Source of the DNA: Bacteroidales bacterium
Lineage (GTDB): Bacteria > Bacteroidota > Bacteroidia > Bacteroidales > UBA4417
Length of the DNA: 59,158 bases
Reading direction: 5' to 3'
Assembly (NCBI GenBank): GCA_030654075.1
Contig: JAURYB010000022.1
Span: 1-59,158, forward strand
The notes beneath the pieces were generated by a model. That model made no database searches and was not told the origin of the DNA. It saw only the letters and a list, made by a program, of their open reading frames with translations. Made by a program: the position numbers and the translations under genes. Position 1 is the stretch's first letter. Each line of letters opens with the position of its first letter. Shown piece by piece: positions 26,047 to 35,872 of the stretch.

Positions 26047-26835
26047 ATGAATTACTATATAATCACAGGGGCGTCGCGAGGAATCGGAGCAGCACTTACC
26101 CGCAAACTTATTGTACCAGGCAACACTCTTTTTGCAGTTTCCAGAAACTTAAATGAGGACCTGGTAGAACTTGCCGCTTCGCTGAATGTTCCGTTATTCT
26201 ATTTTGAAACCGATCTGAGTGTTAGAGAAGAAGCAGAAACATTTATCCATAACGTTTTCAGCAAGATAAATTTAGGTCCATTCGACAGGATTGCGTTGAT
26301 TAATAATGCCGGAATGCTCGAACCTGTTTCACCGATTAAATCTATTGATTTTGCATTAGCAGAAAAACACCTTCATTTGAATTTACTGGCCCCAATGATA
26401 TTGAGTTCAGTTTTTCTGACTGAAACGGCCAGGCTCGATATCCAGAAAGTAATACTGAATATCTCCTCAGGAGCATCATTTAATGCCTATAGCGGCTGGA
26501 GTGTTTATTGCAGTTCCAAAGCCGGCCTTGATATGTTCACCCAGGTTGCAGGACTTGAACAAGACGCCGAAGATCAACCAGCTAATGTTTTCGCCCTTGC
26601 CCCGGGAATTATTGAAACCGGAATGCAGGAACTGATAAGGACTTCAGATAAATCTCTTTTCCCTGAACGCGACAATTTTATACGGCTTTACGAAGAAGGC
26701 AAGCTTTCGAATCCGGAAGATATTGCTCACATCATTCTGAGTACTATTTTTAACTTTGATATTGTAACCGGATCAGTCGTAACTATTGATCAATTGAAAG
26801 CAATTATGAATACTTTGGGTATTCCATATAATTGA
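26047..26835 (+). CDS. short-chain dehydrogenase/reductase
   Basis: A 262-residue SDR if started at 26047, where the Rossmann strand begins at once (MNYYIITGASRGIGAAL). The cofactor motif is TGASRGIG, the structural NNAG is present, and the catalytic Ser-Tyr-Lys are in NISSGAS and WSVYCSSKAG. It is similar in layout to YueD-type benzil/sepiapterin reductases that use NADPH; the true substrate is unknown. An in-frame ATG at 25948 would add 33 residues without homology and lies upstream of the promoter box. The next gene, PAP2, starts 30 bases after its stop. Confidence 0.88.
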   Translation: MNYYIITGASRGIGAALTRKLIVPGNTLFAVSRNLNEDLVELAASLNVPLFYFETDLSVREEAETFIHNVFSKINLGPFDRIALINNAGMLEPVSPIKSIDFALAEKHLHLNLLAPMILSSVFLTETARLDIQKVILNISSGASFNAYSGWSVYCSSKAGLDMFTQVAGLEQDAEDQPANVFALAPGIIETGMQELIRTSDKSLFPERDNFIRLYEEGKLSNPEDIAHIILSTIFNFDIVTGSVVTIDQLKAIMNTLGIPYN

Positions 26836-26841
26836 TTTCCT

Positions 26842-26849
26842 TACTTTTG
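26842..26849 (+). promoter_or_regulatory. -7 box of PAP2 gene
   Basis: TACTTTTG matches TAnnTTTG, 16 bases before the PAP2 ATG. The gene could have its own promoter with a leader under 10 bases in addition to readthrough from the SDR gene. Confidence 0.35.
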
Positions 26850-26865
26850 AAAAAATAATTATAGA

Positions 26866-27456
26866 ATGTTGGAAACCATAAAAAGTATTGACGAAAGCCT
26901 TTTTCTCTTTCTGAATGCTCAACACAACTCATTTTTTGACCCATTGATGTGGCTCTTCAGTGAGAAACTCTTCTGGGTGCCACTTTATATCTGGTTTCTT
27001 TGGTTATTATATAAGCGTTATCCAAAGCATTTCTGGACTGTACTTATAGCCATTGTATTAATGATTGTAGCTTCCGACCAACTGTGTAACCTGGCTAAAA
27101 ACAATGTCATGCGGCTTCGACCATCACAGGAACCTCATCTTTATTCCATGGTGCACACCCTGAATGATTACCGGGGAGGAATGTATGGATTCTATTCAGG
27201 GCATGCTTCCAATGCTTTTGCTGTAGCACTTTTTGTGATAACAGCCATTGCAAAAGACAAGAGATACATAATTACGGTTTCATTACTCTATGCTATTCTT
27301 ACAGCATACAGCCGTATCTATCTTGGAGTACATTATCCGGGAGATGTTGTAACAGGGGCAATAATCGGATCACTGCTGGGAACAGGTTTTGCATTTGCGC
27401 ATAACAGATTGCGCGACAGGTATATAAAAGCCACGAATTCTGAAATATCGATTTAG
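26866..27456 (+). CDS. PAP2-family membrane phosphatase
   Basis: A 196-residue protein with about five TM helices and the full acid-phosphatase motif set: K-x6-RP (KNNVMRLRP), the central SGH (YSGHASNA) and SR-x5-H-x3-D (SRIYLGVHYPGD). Such proteins dephosphorylate undecaprenyl pyrophosphate, phosphatidylglycerophosphate or lipid A in the outer leaflet of the inner membrane. Which of these is the substrate cannot be told from sequence alone. It is convergent with the PPOX gene, 23 bases apart. Confidence 0.92.
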   Translation: MLETIKSIDESLFLFLNAQHNSFFDPLMWLFSEKLFWVPLYIWFLWLLYKRYPKHFWTVLIAIVLMIVASDQLCNLAKNNVMRLRPSQEPHLYSMVHTLNDYRGGMYGFYSGHASNAFAVALFVITAIAKDKRYIITVSLLYAILTAYSRIYLGVHYPGDVVTGAIIGSLLGTGFAFAHNRLRDRYIKATNSEISI

Positions 27457-27479
27457 CACAAAACACAGTGCACTAATTC

Positions 27480-28007
27480 CTAATATCCATAAATTTTAGC
27501 AGTAAATTTCTCTACTTTAACTTTAAACGTGCAAACCTCGCGTAATGCAGGCGTACCATATGTAAACTCTCTATCGGTATAATGCGCCATTACCGTATTG
27601 AATGATTCAATCTTTTGATCCAAATCCTCAAAAAACTCGACTTTGCCAAACGCAAGCACACTGCGGTATTTCATACTGTAACTACACGCCATTTGCTCAC
27701 TCTGATAACGCAATTGATGATCAGTACTAAAAGCAATACAGACTGTTGGATTATTTTTCAGAATATCTATTTTATGCCCTTTTTGTGAAGAGTGCAGGAA
27801 AATCACGCCGTTGCTGTATCCAAAATTAAAGGGAAGAACGTAAGGCAGATTGTTCTCGTCAACCATGCTTACGTAGCAAACCTGGCATTTATTTATAATT
27901 TCATCAATTTCTTTCTGATCGGTGATAAAGCGGGAATGCATATTTTTAGGGATTTGGATTGGGGAGTTAGTATCTAATCTTTTAAGTTGATGTTTTTCCT
28001 GGCACAA
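27480..28007 (-). CDS. pyridoxamine 5'-phosphate oxidase-family flavin protein
   Basis: A 175-residue split-barrel protein of the NimA/PPOX-like group: INKCQVCYVSMVDENNLPYVLPFNFGYSNGVIFLHSSQKGHKIDILKNNPTVCIAFSTD, then SVLAFGKVEFFED. These proteins bind FMN, F420 or heme. Members include 5-nitroimidazole reductases, but most are of unknown substrate. Met23 (start 27941) is a possible shorter start; the -7 box at 28046-28053 supports either. Confidence 0.87.
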   Translation of the reverse strand: MCQEKHQLKRLDTNSPIQIPKNMHSRFITDQKEIDEIINKCQVCYVSMVDENNLPYVLPFNFGYSNGVIFLHSSQKGHKIDILKNNPTVCIAFSTDHQLRYQSEQMACSYSMKYRSVLAFGKVEFFEDLDQKIESFNTVMAHYTDREFTYGTPALREVCTFKVKVEKFTAKIYGY

Positions 28008-28045
28008 TATTTCAGGAAGAAATTAAAAACATTAAACACAAAATG

Positions 28046-28053
28046 CAAAAGTA
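28046..28053 (-). promoter_or_regulatory. -7 box of PPOX gene
   Basis: The minus-strand sequence TACTTTTG matches TAnnTTTG, 39 bases before the start at 28007. Confidence 0.4.
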
Positions 28054-28159
28054 TCGCACGCTCCCTTACTTTAGTGTTTATTATTCTGTGTTATATGTTT
28101 TTCATTACTATTTAATTCTGTCTTGTCCAGGTTAGGGTTTAGGGAGAGTTCTAATTGTT

Positions 28160-28522
28160 TCACTCTGCCTGTTCTTTTTTAGATTTAGGGTTTGCAATAG
28201 CCTCGAGTAACCAGGTTATCAATGAAACTATGATTGAATATATGACAGCCGTAAAAAAGCTATCAACGGCAAAACCTTCCAGCGCATAATCAGCCAGTAT
28301 AATAATGGACGCGTTTATTACTAAAAGGAAGAGCCCAAACGTGATTAAAGTAATAGGAATGGTTAGAACAACCAATATTGGCTTCAGAAAAGCATTCAGA
28401 AATCCCATCAGCAAAGCTACCAGAATGGCTGTCGGGAATCCATGAAGATATACTCCATGCAGTATATCTGCGCCGAAGAAAACAGCCAATGATGAAACAA
28501 GTAATTTTAAAAGGAATCGCAT
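28160..28522 (-). CDS. phage-holin-IV-like (DUF/PF04020) membrane protein
   Basis: A 120-residue protein with four TM helices covering nearly its whole length (GVYLHGFPTAILVALLMGFLNAFLKPILVVLTIPITLITFGLFLLVINASIIILAD is typical of the mycobacterial phage holin superfamily IV). Chromosomal homologues are common and not phage-linked; function unknown. It follows the 950-residue barrel protein by 15 bases on the same strand and is probably co-transcribed. Confidence 0.85.
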   Translation of the reverse strand: MRFLLKLLVSSLAVFFGADILHGVYLHGFPTAILVALLMGFLNAFLKPILVVLTIPITLITFGLFLLVINASIIILADYALEGFAVDSFFTAVIYSIIVSLITWLLEAIANPKSKKEQAE

Positions 28523-28537
28523 GCTTTCCGTTTTAGA

Positions 28538-31390
28538 TTAATACGACAAATTTACAGAAAAAAGGAAATCAGTGAAGTATTGCTTCTCAATCGGACGATA
28601 TCCGAACCGGAAGCCTATATCCAGCGGGAATATAAACCGGAGCACATGAAGATCTGATGATATTTCGACACCGGCAGACTGTAGTTTACGGCTAACCCCA
28701 TTTGTTAATCCTAATCCGCCATCATAAAACAAATTCGCTTTCAACCGTTTGAGATACACCACCGGACCTAACGCCAGATCAGGATATGCAAAAGGGAATT
28801 TATAATTAAACGCATAACAGGTTAATACTTTATCCCTTCCCGATAAATATCCCCTTGGCAATGCAATTTGATTGCTATAGGCATATTCACCGTATACTTT
28901 CTCCTGGTGGTTTACATCAATCCTGACTCCATGATGTAGCATTATCCCCGGAAAATAAGCACGGGCGCCCACGGAAACAATACTTCCAAGATTATTATCA
29001 CCAAAAGGCGTATGACGGAAAGTGGCAGTTACGAACTGACCCCACCGGGGATACAAATCTTTTCCCGATTGTTTGATGAATCTGTAGAAATTCATACTGT
29101 AATCCAAAGAATACCTGTTTCCCGTGTATTTGTTTTTATCCGGGGATGTGTTATCCGTAATATTATAAAATGATGTATGCGTTCCGATTCGAAGCCCTTT
29201 ATAATACGTTCCTCCTGTAAACAGGAGTGGCAAAGTAAATCCTCCACTGATAATAGTTTCATTAAAATTATACCTGGCTGCTGTATCTCCTCCTCCAAAG
29301 TATGCAGCACGAGTACCGTACGAAGCATTTAAATCAATTATCGGGTACCATGCCGCCCAACTTACATTAGCCGTAACTTTACCCGTATTTTCATAAATGT
29401 CATACATATAGCCTACTACCGTTGTTACTGTACTCAGTTCATTTTGCGACATAAACGAAATACCGGTTCCTTTTTCACCTGACATATAATTGAAGTATGC
29501 CGGAGCCCAACCATGAAAATTAAAAAGATGCTTTGCTTTTTTGTATGGTTCTGACGGATATTTAATACTGTCTCCTGTTTTTGATCCGGTTAAAGCCGAT
29601 TCTTCTGCCACCAGGTGTTTGTAAAGAGAAGGAGAAAAGTCGCTAACATCGCTCAGGTGTTTCCAAGATGCGGGATTAAACGAAGTTTCTACCAGGCTAT
29701 ACCCATAAGCTGAATAGTTTGAATATACTATTTTTCTGCCATCCGGGCTTAAATCAGCATTGCTGGCACCATATTCGGCAGACGTTACCTGGAAAATCTC
29801 AGCGCTTTTCAATCCTACAGCGTAAATATTTTCAATTCCTGAATATGAACCATTAAAAAGCAAATAATCCTTAGCAAAAACAGGGTTTGAAATTTCAATA
29901 AATGTAGGAAGAAGCAATGTTTCTAAAGTTCGTGTTTTCAAATTAAAAATCACAATACTCTTTCCGCTGCTATCAAGTTTTGTAAATACAATCTTCGTTC
30001 CATCTTCGGACCAGGAAGGATTCATATAAGAATCTGAATCAGATGCAACTAAAGTGTCGGTTTCTGTGCCACTTTTCGTATCAATTAACACAATGGAACT
30101 TCTGTTTGCCGGATCAACACAAACTGTGGCAAGTAATTTGCCATCCGATGAAAAGGAAGGAGCAAAATAGCGGCTTTTCCTGGTTAAATTCAATGTTTTT
30201 GCTGTGTTGCGATTATAAATTCTGATCACCGAATAATTCCGCTGCTGCCATCGGGGATCATCAATTGTCTCGGTCCAGGCAAGTAAAAAATCATTTTTGC
30301 ACGTTGTTACTGCTGAAAAAATGTCGGACGACAAAAAACCGGGAGTTGTAATTATTTTCCTGTATCCGTTCGGACCTATAATCACAAACCGTGTAATATC
30401 ATCCAAACTGGTAAATTCGGATACAACGAGGGTGTCGTTCAGGTAATAAGGATACCTATAGTTTTCATAATGTCTCATTCTGAGACTGGTAAGTTGAGCA
30501 AATTGGGTTTTAGGCGTTTGGGCGTCCTGGTATTTCCACATACTGTCCATTTCAACCATCGTAATACGGTACAACTTCTCTTTACCGAATCCGGTTGCTT
30601 TCTTAAGTCCATGATTGAAGGGAGTTATCAGGAATGGTTTACGCGCAACTTCATCCAGAGCGGAGACCCAGGCCTGGTAGCCATATTTACGTCGAACATT
30701 TGCAACAAGCGAATATCCAAGCGAATATTGATTGGGGACAAACGTTTTATATGATCCCAAAGCAGCTTTATCGTAAGAAAAGGCCCCTTTTTGAGTAAGC
30801 TGTGCCCTCAAGAGCATTTCGAAAGAAGGTATCCGGCCTCTGCCAGATTGGCTGAGGGCTGTTTCGGTACATACCGCGTCACCTTCCATAAACCATGACG
30901 GAACAAACGCGCCGTTGATCATCGTTGCAGCCTGTTCACCGGTAAACCACGACAACACCTTGGTGAAGCCTTGATTTGTCCGGTCGATTTGTACCACATG
31001 CCTGTATTCATGAATCGCCAGTTGATCAAGCCAATTCTGGGCATACGAATCCTGCGGCGGGCATGTGTACAGCTCAATTCGTTTGGGAGCCCAAACAGTT
31101 ATAGCATTTGCTGTAATATTATAATTATGTAGTATAAAAGGAACTTGTTTGGGATTATAATTCAGCGTTTTGTTTCCCCGTATATTCAAAAAATCAAGCG
31201 TTGGAACCAAATCATGGGCTTTCCGCTCAAAATTTTCAGGGTAAATAATCCGGAAATGAGGCGTTCGTATCTGTCGCCATTTCAATGATGCAGGGTCCTG
31301 GCCAAGGTTGTAATATTGTCCGAACAACAAAACAGGAAGTAACGAAAAGAATAAAAAACAAGAAAGACTCAGCAAATCCTTAAAACGCAT
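28538..31390 (-). CDS. secreted gluzincin-like peptidase / TolB propeller / outer-membrane barrel protein
   Basis: A 950-residue protein starting with MRFKDLLSL and a signal peptide ending near FGQ (residue 25). Three parts are visible. Residues about 30-290 contain HEYRH (127-131) and a downstream WFMEGDA with Glu169, the zinc-binding pattern of M1/M48-like gluzincins. Residues about 310-590 hold WD40/TolB-like propeller repeats (FSSDGKLLATV, WSEDGTKIVFT, LSPDGRKIVYS). Residues about 640-950 are a BamA-like surface-antigen barrel ending in Tyr. A longer frame to 31435 is unlikely because a -7 box lies at 31410-31417. The role is probably surface or periplasmic proteolysis; unproven. Confidence 0.8.
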   Translation of the reverse strand: MRFKDLLSLSCFLFFSLLPVLLFGQYYNLGQDPASLKWRQIRTPHFRIIYPENFERKAHDLVPTLDFLNIRGNKTLNYNPKQVPFILHNYNITANAITVWAPKRIELYTCPPQDSYAQNWLDQLAIHEYRHVVQIDRTNQGFTKVLSWFTGEQAATMINGAFVPSWFMEGDAVCTETALSQSGRGRIPSFEMLLRAQLTQKGAFSYDKAALGSYKTFVPNQYSLGYSLVANVRRKYGYQAWVSALDEVARKPFLITPFNHGLKKATGFGKEKLYRITMVEMDSMWKYQDAQTPKTQFAQLTSLRMRHYENYRYPYYLNDTLVVSEFTSLDDITRFVIIGPNGYRKIITTPGFLSSDIFSAVTTCKNDFLLAWTETIDDPRWQQRNYSVIRIYNRNTAKTLNLTRKSRYFAPSFSSDGKLLATVCVDPANRSSIVLIDTKSGTETDTLVASDSDSYMNPSWSEDGTKIVFTKLDSSGKSIVIFNLKTRTLETLLLPTFIEISNPVFAKDYLLFNGSYSGIENIYAVGLKSAEIFQVTSAEYGASNADLSPDGRKIVYSNYSAYGYSLVETSFNPASWKHLSDVSDFSPSLYKHLVAEESALTGSKTGDSIKYPSEPYKKAKHLFNFHGWAPAYFNYMSGEKGTGISFMSQNELSTVTTVVGYMYDIYENTGKVTANVSWAAWYPIIDLNASYGTRAAYFGGGDTAARYNFNETIISGGFTLPLLFTGGTYYKGLRIGTHTSFYNITDNTSPDKNKYTGNRYSLDYSMNFYRFIKQSGKDLYPRWGQFVTATFRHTPFGDNNLGSIVSVGARAYFPGIMLHHGVRIDVNHQEKVYGEYAYSNQIALPRGYLSGRDKVLTCYAFNYKFPFAYPDLALGPVVYLKRLKANLFYDGGLGLTNGVSRKLQSAGVEISSDLHVLRFIFPLDIGFRFGYRPIEKQYFTDFLFSVNLSY

Positions 31391-31409
31391 GTCGGACAAA
31401 ATTATGCTG

Positions 31410-31417
31410 CAAATATA
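31410..31417 (-). promoter_or_regulatory. -7 box of peptidase/barrel gene
   Basis: The minus-strand sequence TATATTTG (TAnnTTTG) lies 19 bases before the ATG at 31390 and inside the longer alternative frame, which decides the start. Confidence 0.45.
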
Positions 31418-31484
31418 AATAAGAAGCGGGAGCAATTACTTACCCCCGCTGTAATACATCAAGATGAAAAACTTAAGATGAAAA

Positions 31485-31859
31485 CTAAACTAAGTTATAA
31501 TCACGAAATAGTGTGCTTAATTCATCAAAACTAAATGGTTTCTGAGCATATCCGTCAACTCCTGCTTTCAAACATTCGGCTTTGTCAGGGTTTGTTGTGA
31601 TAGCTATTATTGTTGTATGTCCTTTTTTAAGATAATCCAGTTCAATCTTGCGGATTTCTTTAACTGCCTGCAAACCATCCATCTCTGGCATCTGAATATC
31701 CATAAGAATAAGATCATATTCTTTAACTTTGAATCTGCTTACAGCTTCGTTTCCGTTTTTTGCAACATCCACTTCGTGGCCATTACGCCTAAGGTAGAAG
31801 GTTGTGATTTTTTCAATCATTTCATCATCTTCAGCTAGTAAGATATTAAGTTTTTTCAT
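31485..31859 (-). CDS. receiver-domain-only response regulator
   Basis: A 124-residue CheY-like protein starting MKKLNILLAEDDE. Acidic pocket (EDDE), phospho-acceptor Asp in LILMDIQMPEMDG, Thr in IIAITTN and Lys in YAQKPF are all present. There is no output domain, so it acts through protein contact, for instance with a hybrid kinase or phosphorelay partner. In-frame upstream Met (31886) would add nine residues. No kinase is adjacent; the next gene upstream is a T9SS cargo. Confidence 0.9.
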   Translation of the reverse strand: MKKLNILLAEDDEMIEKITTFYLRRNGHEVDVAKNGNEAVSRFKVKEYDLILMDIQMPEMDGLQAVKEIRKIELDYLKKGHTTIIAITTNPDKAECLKAGVDGYAQKPFSFDELSTLFRDYNLV

Positions 31860-31922
31860 CAGACCCTCATTATTATATTTTCCCATTTATTTTTCCAGTT
31901 AGTCATTTTATAGCTTACTAGT

Positions 31923-34085
31923 CTATTTCGTAAATACTTTTTTGGTTATCGTTTGCTTCCCGTTTGATAATTGAAGGATACAGATTCCTGCAGCCCTGTT
32001 ACCTGTTGAGAGATTTATACCTGCTGAAAGTGAGCCTTTTGATGTGCTTATTAATTTCCCGTCGGTGCTAACTAAGATAGCCGTGTATATATCATTATTA
32101 CCACCACTTATAATTACTTCTCCAGGTGTTATTGTAACATCAGTCGGATCAGCGGCCTCTTCAACTACAGCCTGAGGTGAAGTGAAATGGATTTCAAATC
32201 TGTCAGATTTCATTTCCGGAGCGTGATAGAAAGAATAAACTGAATCCACTCTCAGGTCAATAAAATTATTAAGTTCTTTATCTTCAAGAATTACCGGATA
32301 GCGATATTCAAAGTCAGAAGCACCAACAGCAGAAACACTAAACATACCGGCTTTGAAGCAACTAATATTCATTGGAATATTAAGTGATGAATTAACTGAA
32401 GGGATTGTATTTATAGCATATTTCACATCATCATCCGACTCCAGGTTTAAGGAAGGAGAATCAGTGTTTCCAGGTATTTTAATTGCATCCAGTTGATCAT
32501 CGAAGCTGGAAGTTGAGTTTTCCATAACCCGGAACATAACTTCATCCTTTGTCCCATCACTATCATTCAGTTTAAGTTTGATGGCATTATTTTTAATAAC
32601 AAGTTTTGACCTGTTAATATTGCTGACACGTGAATTTTTAGTTACGGTAAGTGAGCCTTGTGTGCCGGCTTTTACAAAGAAACCTTGCATTGGAGCAATG
32701 AACCGACTTCCGTTGTTAAGCGAAACAGCATCATCTCCGCCGGGAAGATATACTGAGAAGTTCCCTGAACCAGAAGGATCCGGATAATATATAGCGGAAG
32801 CGATTGAATTACGTTGCCATAAATTATTTTCATTGTTTTCCCAATCCAAGAAACAGGTGAATGGATTTCCCGTAAGATTGAGTCCATTGCCTGAGTTTGA
32901 AATCAGATATGATTTTTGTTCCTGATTAGGTGTTCCTTCAAAAATCCTGGTATCGCTGGATAAGGAATAAAGTTCGTAGCCCTGCATAACCTGTAATGGA
33001 TTATTGGTTGGCACAATATACTCACCCCATTGTGAAGCAGCCTCATCGTAAGAGCGGAGATACATATTTAAAAACGTCTGAGATAAAGCGGATTCAACCG
33101 GCGACGAAATAAGATTTTTCTGTCCTTTTAAAACCGGGTATTCGGATTGAATTTTACCGGATACTACTCCGTTAAGGATTAAAGAAGATTTTTCAGAGAT
33201 CGTATTTTTTAAAAGGAACTTACCACCTCCGGTTATAGAAAGATTACCGTTAATTTCAAATATTGCGTTTGGATATACAGTTATCGAAGATCCTGAGTTA
33301 ACAAATAAATTATTGGAATATGCTTTACCAGTGATCTCAGGGTTATTCATCAGGGATACTACTGCAATATTTGAATTATTTGCAGGTATTTTTCTACCTG
33401 CCCAATTTAATGGCTCATTCCAGTTTTTATCCTTAGTACCTAACCAATTATATTCAGTAATTAACGAACCATCAGGAATTAGAGATGCAGGATTTATACC
33501 AAGAACGGAACCCGATCCATTGAAATGAGCGGATTCAATTGCGCCATTACCGGAAATATTTACTGCTGAACCCATTGAAAGCATCCCCGTTACCGAAAGT
33601 TTCCCTGAAACTATATGATTTGATAAGGAATTGACTGTGAAGGTATTCTTAACTAAAATCTTACCTGTACTTTCAACCAGCAAAGTTGAATTTCCATTCA
33701 TGCTAAGATTGTTGATTTTTGATTCCCCATTGCATTTTAAAAGGGCATCACCTGAGAATTCAAGGCTTTGATTATCGCCCCGTAATAAACCTGTATTCAA
33801 TACGTCTAAAATGCCAAAACCTGAAAAAGCTACGTCCAGATTTTGAATAACAGTACGATCGATAATTACAGTATCATTATTTTGAGGAACAATACCAGCT
33901 GATTGGCCATTTACTGATAATGACCAGGTTGAAGCTGAACTCCATGCTGAATTGTTCCCTATTGAATATAATTTTAAACCATTTCGACCGAAAGAATCAG
34001 GGATAAAGCAAACAGCCACAACCATAGTTATGGATATCAACTTTATTGAAAAACCTAATTTAAAATTTCTTTCAGACATTTTCAT
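31923..34085 (-). CDS. secreted T9SS cargo protein of unknown function
   Basis: A 720-residue protein. A signal peptide/TM (about 11-31) is followed by a repetitive beta-rich region (about 40-330, with G8-like strings such as DTVIIDRTVIQNLDVAF and STLLVESTGKILVKNTFTV suggesting a right-handed parallel beta-helix), a central globular region (330-640), and a T9SS type A sorting domain at the C-terminus (about 650-720; VSTDGKLI...LSTGNRAAGICILQLSNGKQTITKKVFTK). It should cross the outer membrane through the Por secretion system and be attached to the surface. Repeat motifs resemble surface glycan or adhesion proteins; no catalytic site is visible. Confidence 0.78.
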   Translation of the reverse strand: MKMSERNFKLGFSIKLISITMVVAVCFIPDSFGRNGLKLYSIGNNSAWSSASTWSLSVNGQSAGIVPQNNDTVIIDRTVIQNLDVAFSGFGILDVLNTGLLRGDNQSLEFSGDALLKCNGESKINNLSMNGNSTLLVESTGKILVKNTFTVNSLSNHIVSGKLSVTGMLSMGSAVNISGNGAIESAHFNGSGSVLGINPASLIPDGSLITEYNWLGTKDKNWNEPLNWAGRKIPANNSNIAVVSLMNNPEITGKAYSNNLFVNSGSSITVYPNAIFEINGNLSITGGGKFLLKNTISEKSSLILNGVVSGKIQSEYPVLKGQKNLISSPVESALSQTFLNMYLRSYDEAASQWGEYIVPTNNPLQVMQGYELYSLSSDTRIFEGTPNQEQKSYLISNSGNGLNLTGNPFTCFLDWENNENNLWQRNSIASAIYYPDPSGSGNFSVYLPGGDDAVSLNNGSRFIAPMQGFFVKAGTQGSLTVTKNSRVSNINRSKLVIKNNAIKLKLNDSDGTKDEVMFRVMENSTSSFDDQLDAIKIPGNTDSPSLNLESDDDVKYAINTIPSVNSSLNIPMNISCFKAGMFSVSAVGASDFEYRYPVILEDKELNNFIDLRVDSVYSFYHAPEMKSDRFEIHFTSPQAVVEEAADPTDVTITPGEVIISGGNNDIYTAILVSTDGKLISTSKGSLSAGINLSTGNRAAGICILQLSNGKQTITKKVFTK

Positions 34086-34344
34086 TGTGTTTGTTACATT
34101 TTTTACAGTCTGTTATGGCAGAAAATTCATCCCATAACCTTGAAGACCAAATAACAAACAATATGCCTTATTAATTTACACTTTGATTATCAAATACATA
34201 CAACATTAATATATCAAGTTCATTTAAAGATCTGTCCCATTTTGAAAAAAAGAAACCTTTTGTTGAACTCTTTTGAAAAATAATGTGTAACAAATGGTGT
34301 TTTGTCCACACTAAGTCGGAAATAAACAATGAATATTTGAAAAA

Positions 34345-35085
34345 TTAAGATAGATTTTGCTCAAAATAGTTCCAAACCGGATCATTAGGTGTAGATGCAA
34401 TAATTGAAACCGGATTCAAGGTAACCGGATGAATGAAATTAAGTTTCCGGGCATGCAAATGAATTGAACCATCGGAGTTGGAACGCGGATACCCATATTT
34501 TAAATCTCCCTTTATGGGACAGCCAATTCCGGCAAGCTGTGTACGAATCTGGTGATGACGGCCGGTCTGCAGATCGATCTCAAGCAAGTAATAATTATCA
34601 CTTCTTCCAATCAAAGTATAGGTGAGCGAAGCCTGTTGAGAATTCTTAGTATTTTCGCCTGTAATAAATGATTTATTCCTGGTTTCATCGCGTCGCAGGA
34701 AATTTACAAGAGTATCACTTTCCTGAGGTGGTTTATTTTTTACAATAGCCCAGTATGTTTTTCTTATCTCCCTGTTTTTTATGAGTGCGTTGATCCTTGT
34801 CAACGATTTACTTGTCCGGGCAAAAATAACCGCACCGCTCACAGGCCGGTCGAGCCTGTGTACTACTCCCAGAAATACTTCACCTGACTTTTTGTATTTT
34901 ATTTTTATGTAATCCTTTACCAGGTCAACCAAGGGCTTGTCACCGGTTTTGTCACCCTGTACTATCTGAGAGGGTAATTTGTTAATAATAATGATGTGAT
35001 TATCCTCAAAAAGAATATTCTCCCCCAACAACTTCATTCCAGTACTAAAAGGATTAATATTGTTCTCTTTCATTTGGGAAATCAA
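34345..35085 (-). CDS. RluA-family RNA pseudouridine synthase
   Basis: A 246-residue pseudouridine synthase without an N-terminal S4 domain. The RluA active-site motif HRLDRPVSG carries the catalytic Asp; [32 protein letters not shown] is the conserved C-terminal block. The target (rRNA or tRNA uridine) is not predictable. The start is uncertain: Met1 (35085) overlaps panB by 32 bases, Met5 (35073) by 20, and Met17 (35037) not at all. Translational coupling to panB is likely in any case. Confidence 0.9.
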   Translation of the reverse strand: MISQMKENNINPFSTGMKLLGENILFEDNHIIIINKLPSQIVQGDKTGDKPLVDLVKDYIKIKYKKSGEVFLGVVHRLDRPVSGAVIFARTSKSLTRINALIKNREIRKTYWAIVKNKPPQESDTLVNFLRRDETRNKSFITGENTKNSQQASLTYTLIGRSDNYYLLEIDLQTGRHHQIRTQLAGIGCPIKGDLKYGYPRSNSDGSIHLHARKLNFIHPVTLNPVSIIASTPNDPVWNYFEQNLS

Positions 35086-35872
35086 GGGTTTTCACATCTG
35101 AAATATAATTCTGCACAGCTGCAACTATATCTTCGCTCAGGTTCATATACCGGCGCAGGAATCTTGGGGAGAACTCCATAGTTATACCCAGCATATCATG
35201 CAATACCAGCACCTGGCCATCAACACCTCTTCCTGCTCCTATGCCGATAATCGGTATTTTTGCATTCCTGGCTACTTCTTCTGCCAGGCCTGCAGGTATT
35301 TTTTCAAGCACAATACCAAAACAGCCAGCCTTTTCGAGTAGGCGCGCATCTTCCACAAGTTTGCGCGCTTCCTTTTCTTCGGTGGCACGTACCACATAGG
35401 TTCCGAATTTATGAATGGATTGCGGTGTCAAACCAAGGTGTCCCATTACAGGGATTCCGGCAGAAAGAATCCGCTCAACAGATTCAATAATCTCGACACC
35501 GCCTTCTAATTTAACAGCATCGGCTCCCGATTCTTTCATGATCCGGATTGCGGATGAAAGGGCTTCTTTCCAGTTGCCCTGGTAGGTTCCGAAAGGCATA
35601 TCGACCACAACGAAAGCACGGTGGACAGCTCTGACAACAGATGAAGCATGATATATCATGTTATCCAGTGTTATCGGCAAAGTGCTGCTAAATCCTGCCA
35701 TTACATTAGAAGCCGAGTCGCCAACCAATATTATGTCAACTCCTGCCTTATCAAGCAATCGGGCCATAGAATAATCGTAGCCTGTAAGCATTGATATCTT
35801 TACACCTTTATGTTTCATCTCCTGAAGAACATGGGTGGTAACCTGCGACACAACTCCTGGTTTGGTTATCAT
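35054..35872 (-). CDS. panB: 3-methyl-2-oxobutanoate hydroxymethyltransferase
   Basis: A 272-residue ketopantoate hydroxymethyltransferase. It carries the [32 protein letters not shown]g2+-binding block, [13 protein letters not shown] (Lys/Glu catalytic region), GHLGLTPQS and [21 protein letters not shown]. It transfers a methylene group from 5,10-methylene-THF to ketoisovalerate, the first committed step of pantothenate and CoA synthesis. Its 3' end overlaps the pseudouridine synthase gene. A -7 box lies 90 bases upstream. Confidence 0.95.
   Translation of the reverse strand: MITKPGVVSQVTTHVLQEMKHKGVKISMLTGYDYSMARLLDKAGVDIILVGDSASNVMAGFSSTLPITLDNMIYHASSVVRAVHRAFVVVDMPFGTYQGNWKEALSSAIRIMKESGADAVKLEGGVEIIESVERILSAGIPVMGHLGLTPQSIHKFGTYVVRATEEKEARKLVEDARLLEKAGCFGIVLEKIPAGLAEEVARNAKIPIIGIGAGRGVDGQVLVLHDMLGITMEFSPRFLRRYMNLSEDIVAAVQNYISDVKTLDFPNEREQY

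Noticed and set aside
28160..28522. Prophage, suggested by a phage-holin-like gene
   Set aside because: The PF04020 family is mostly chromosomal, and no other phage gene is present in the window.
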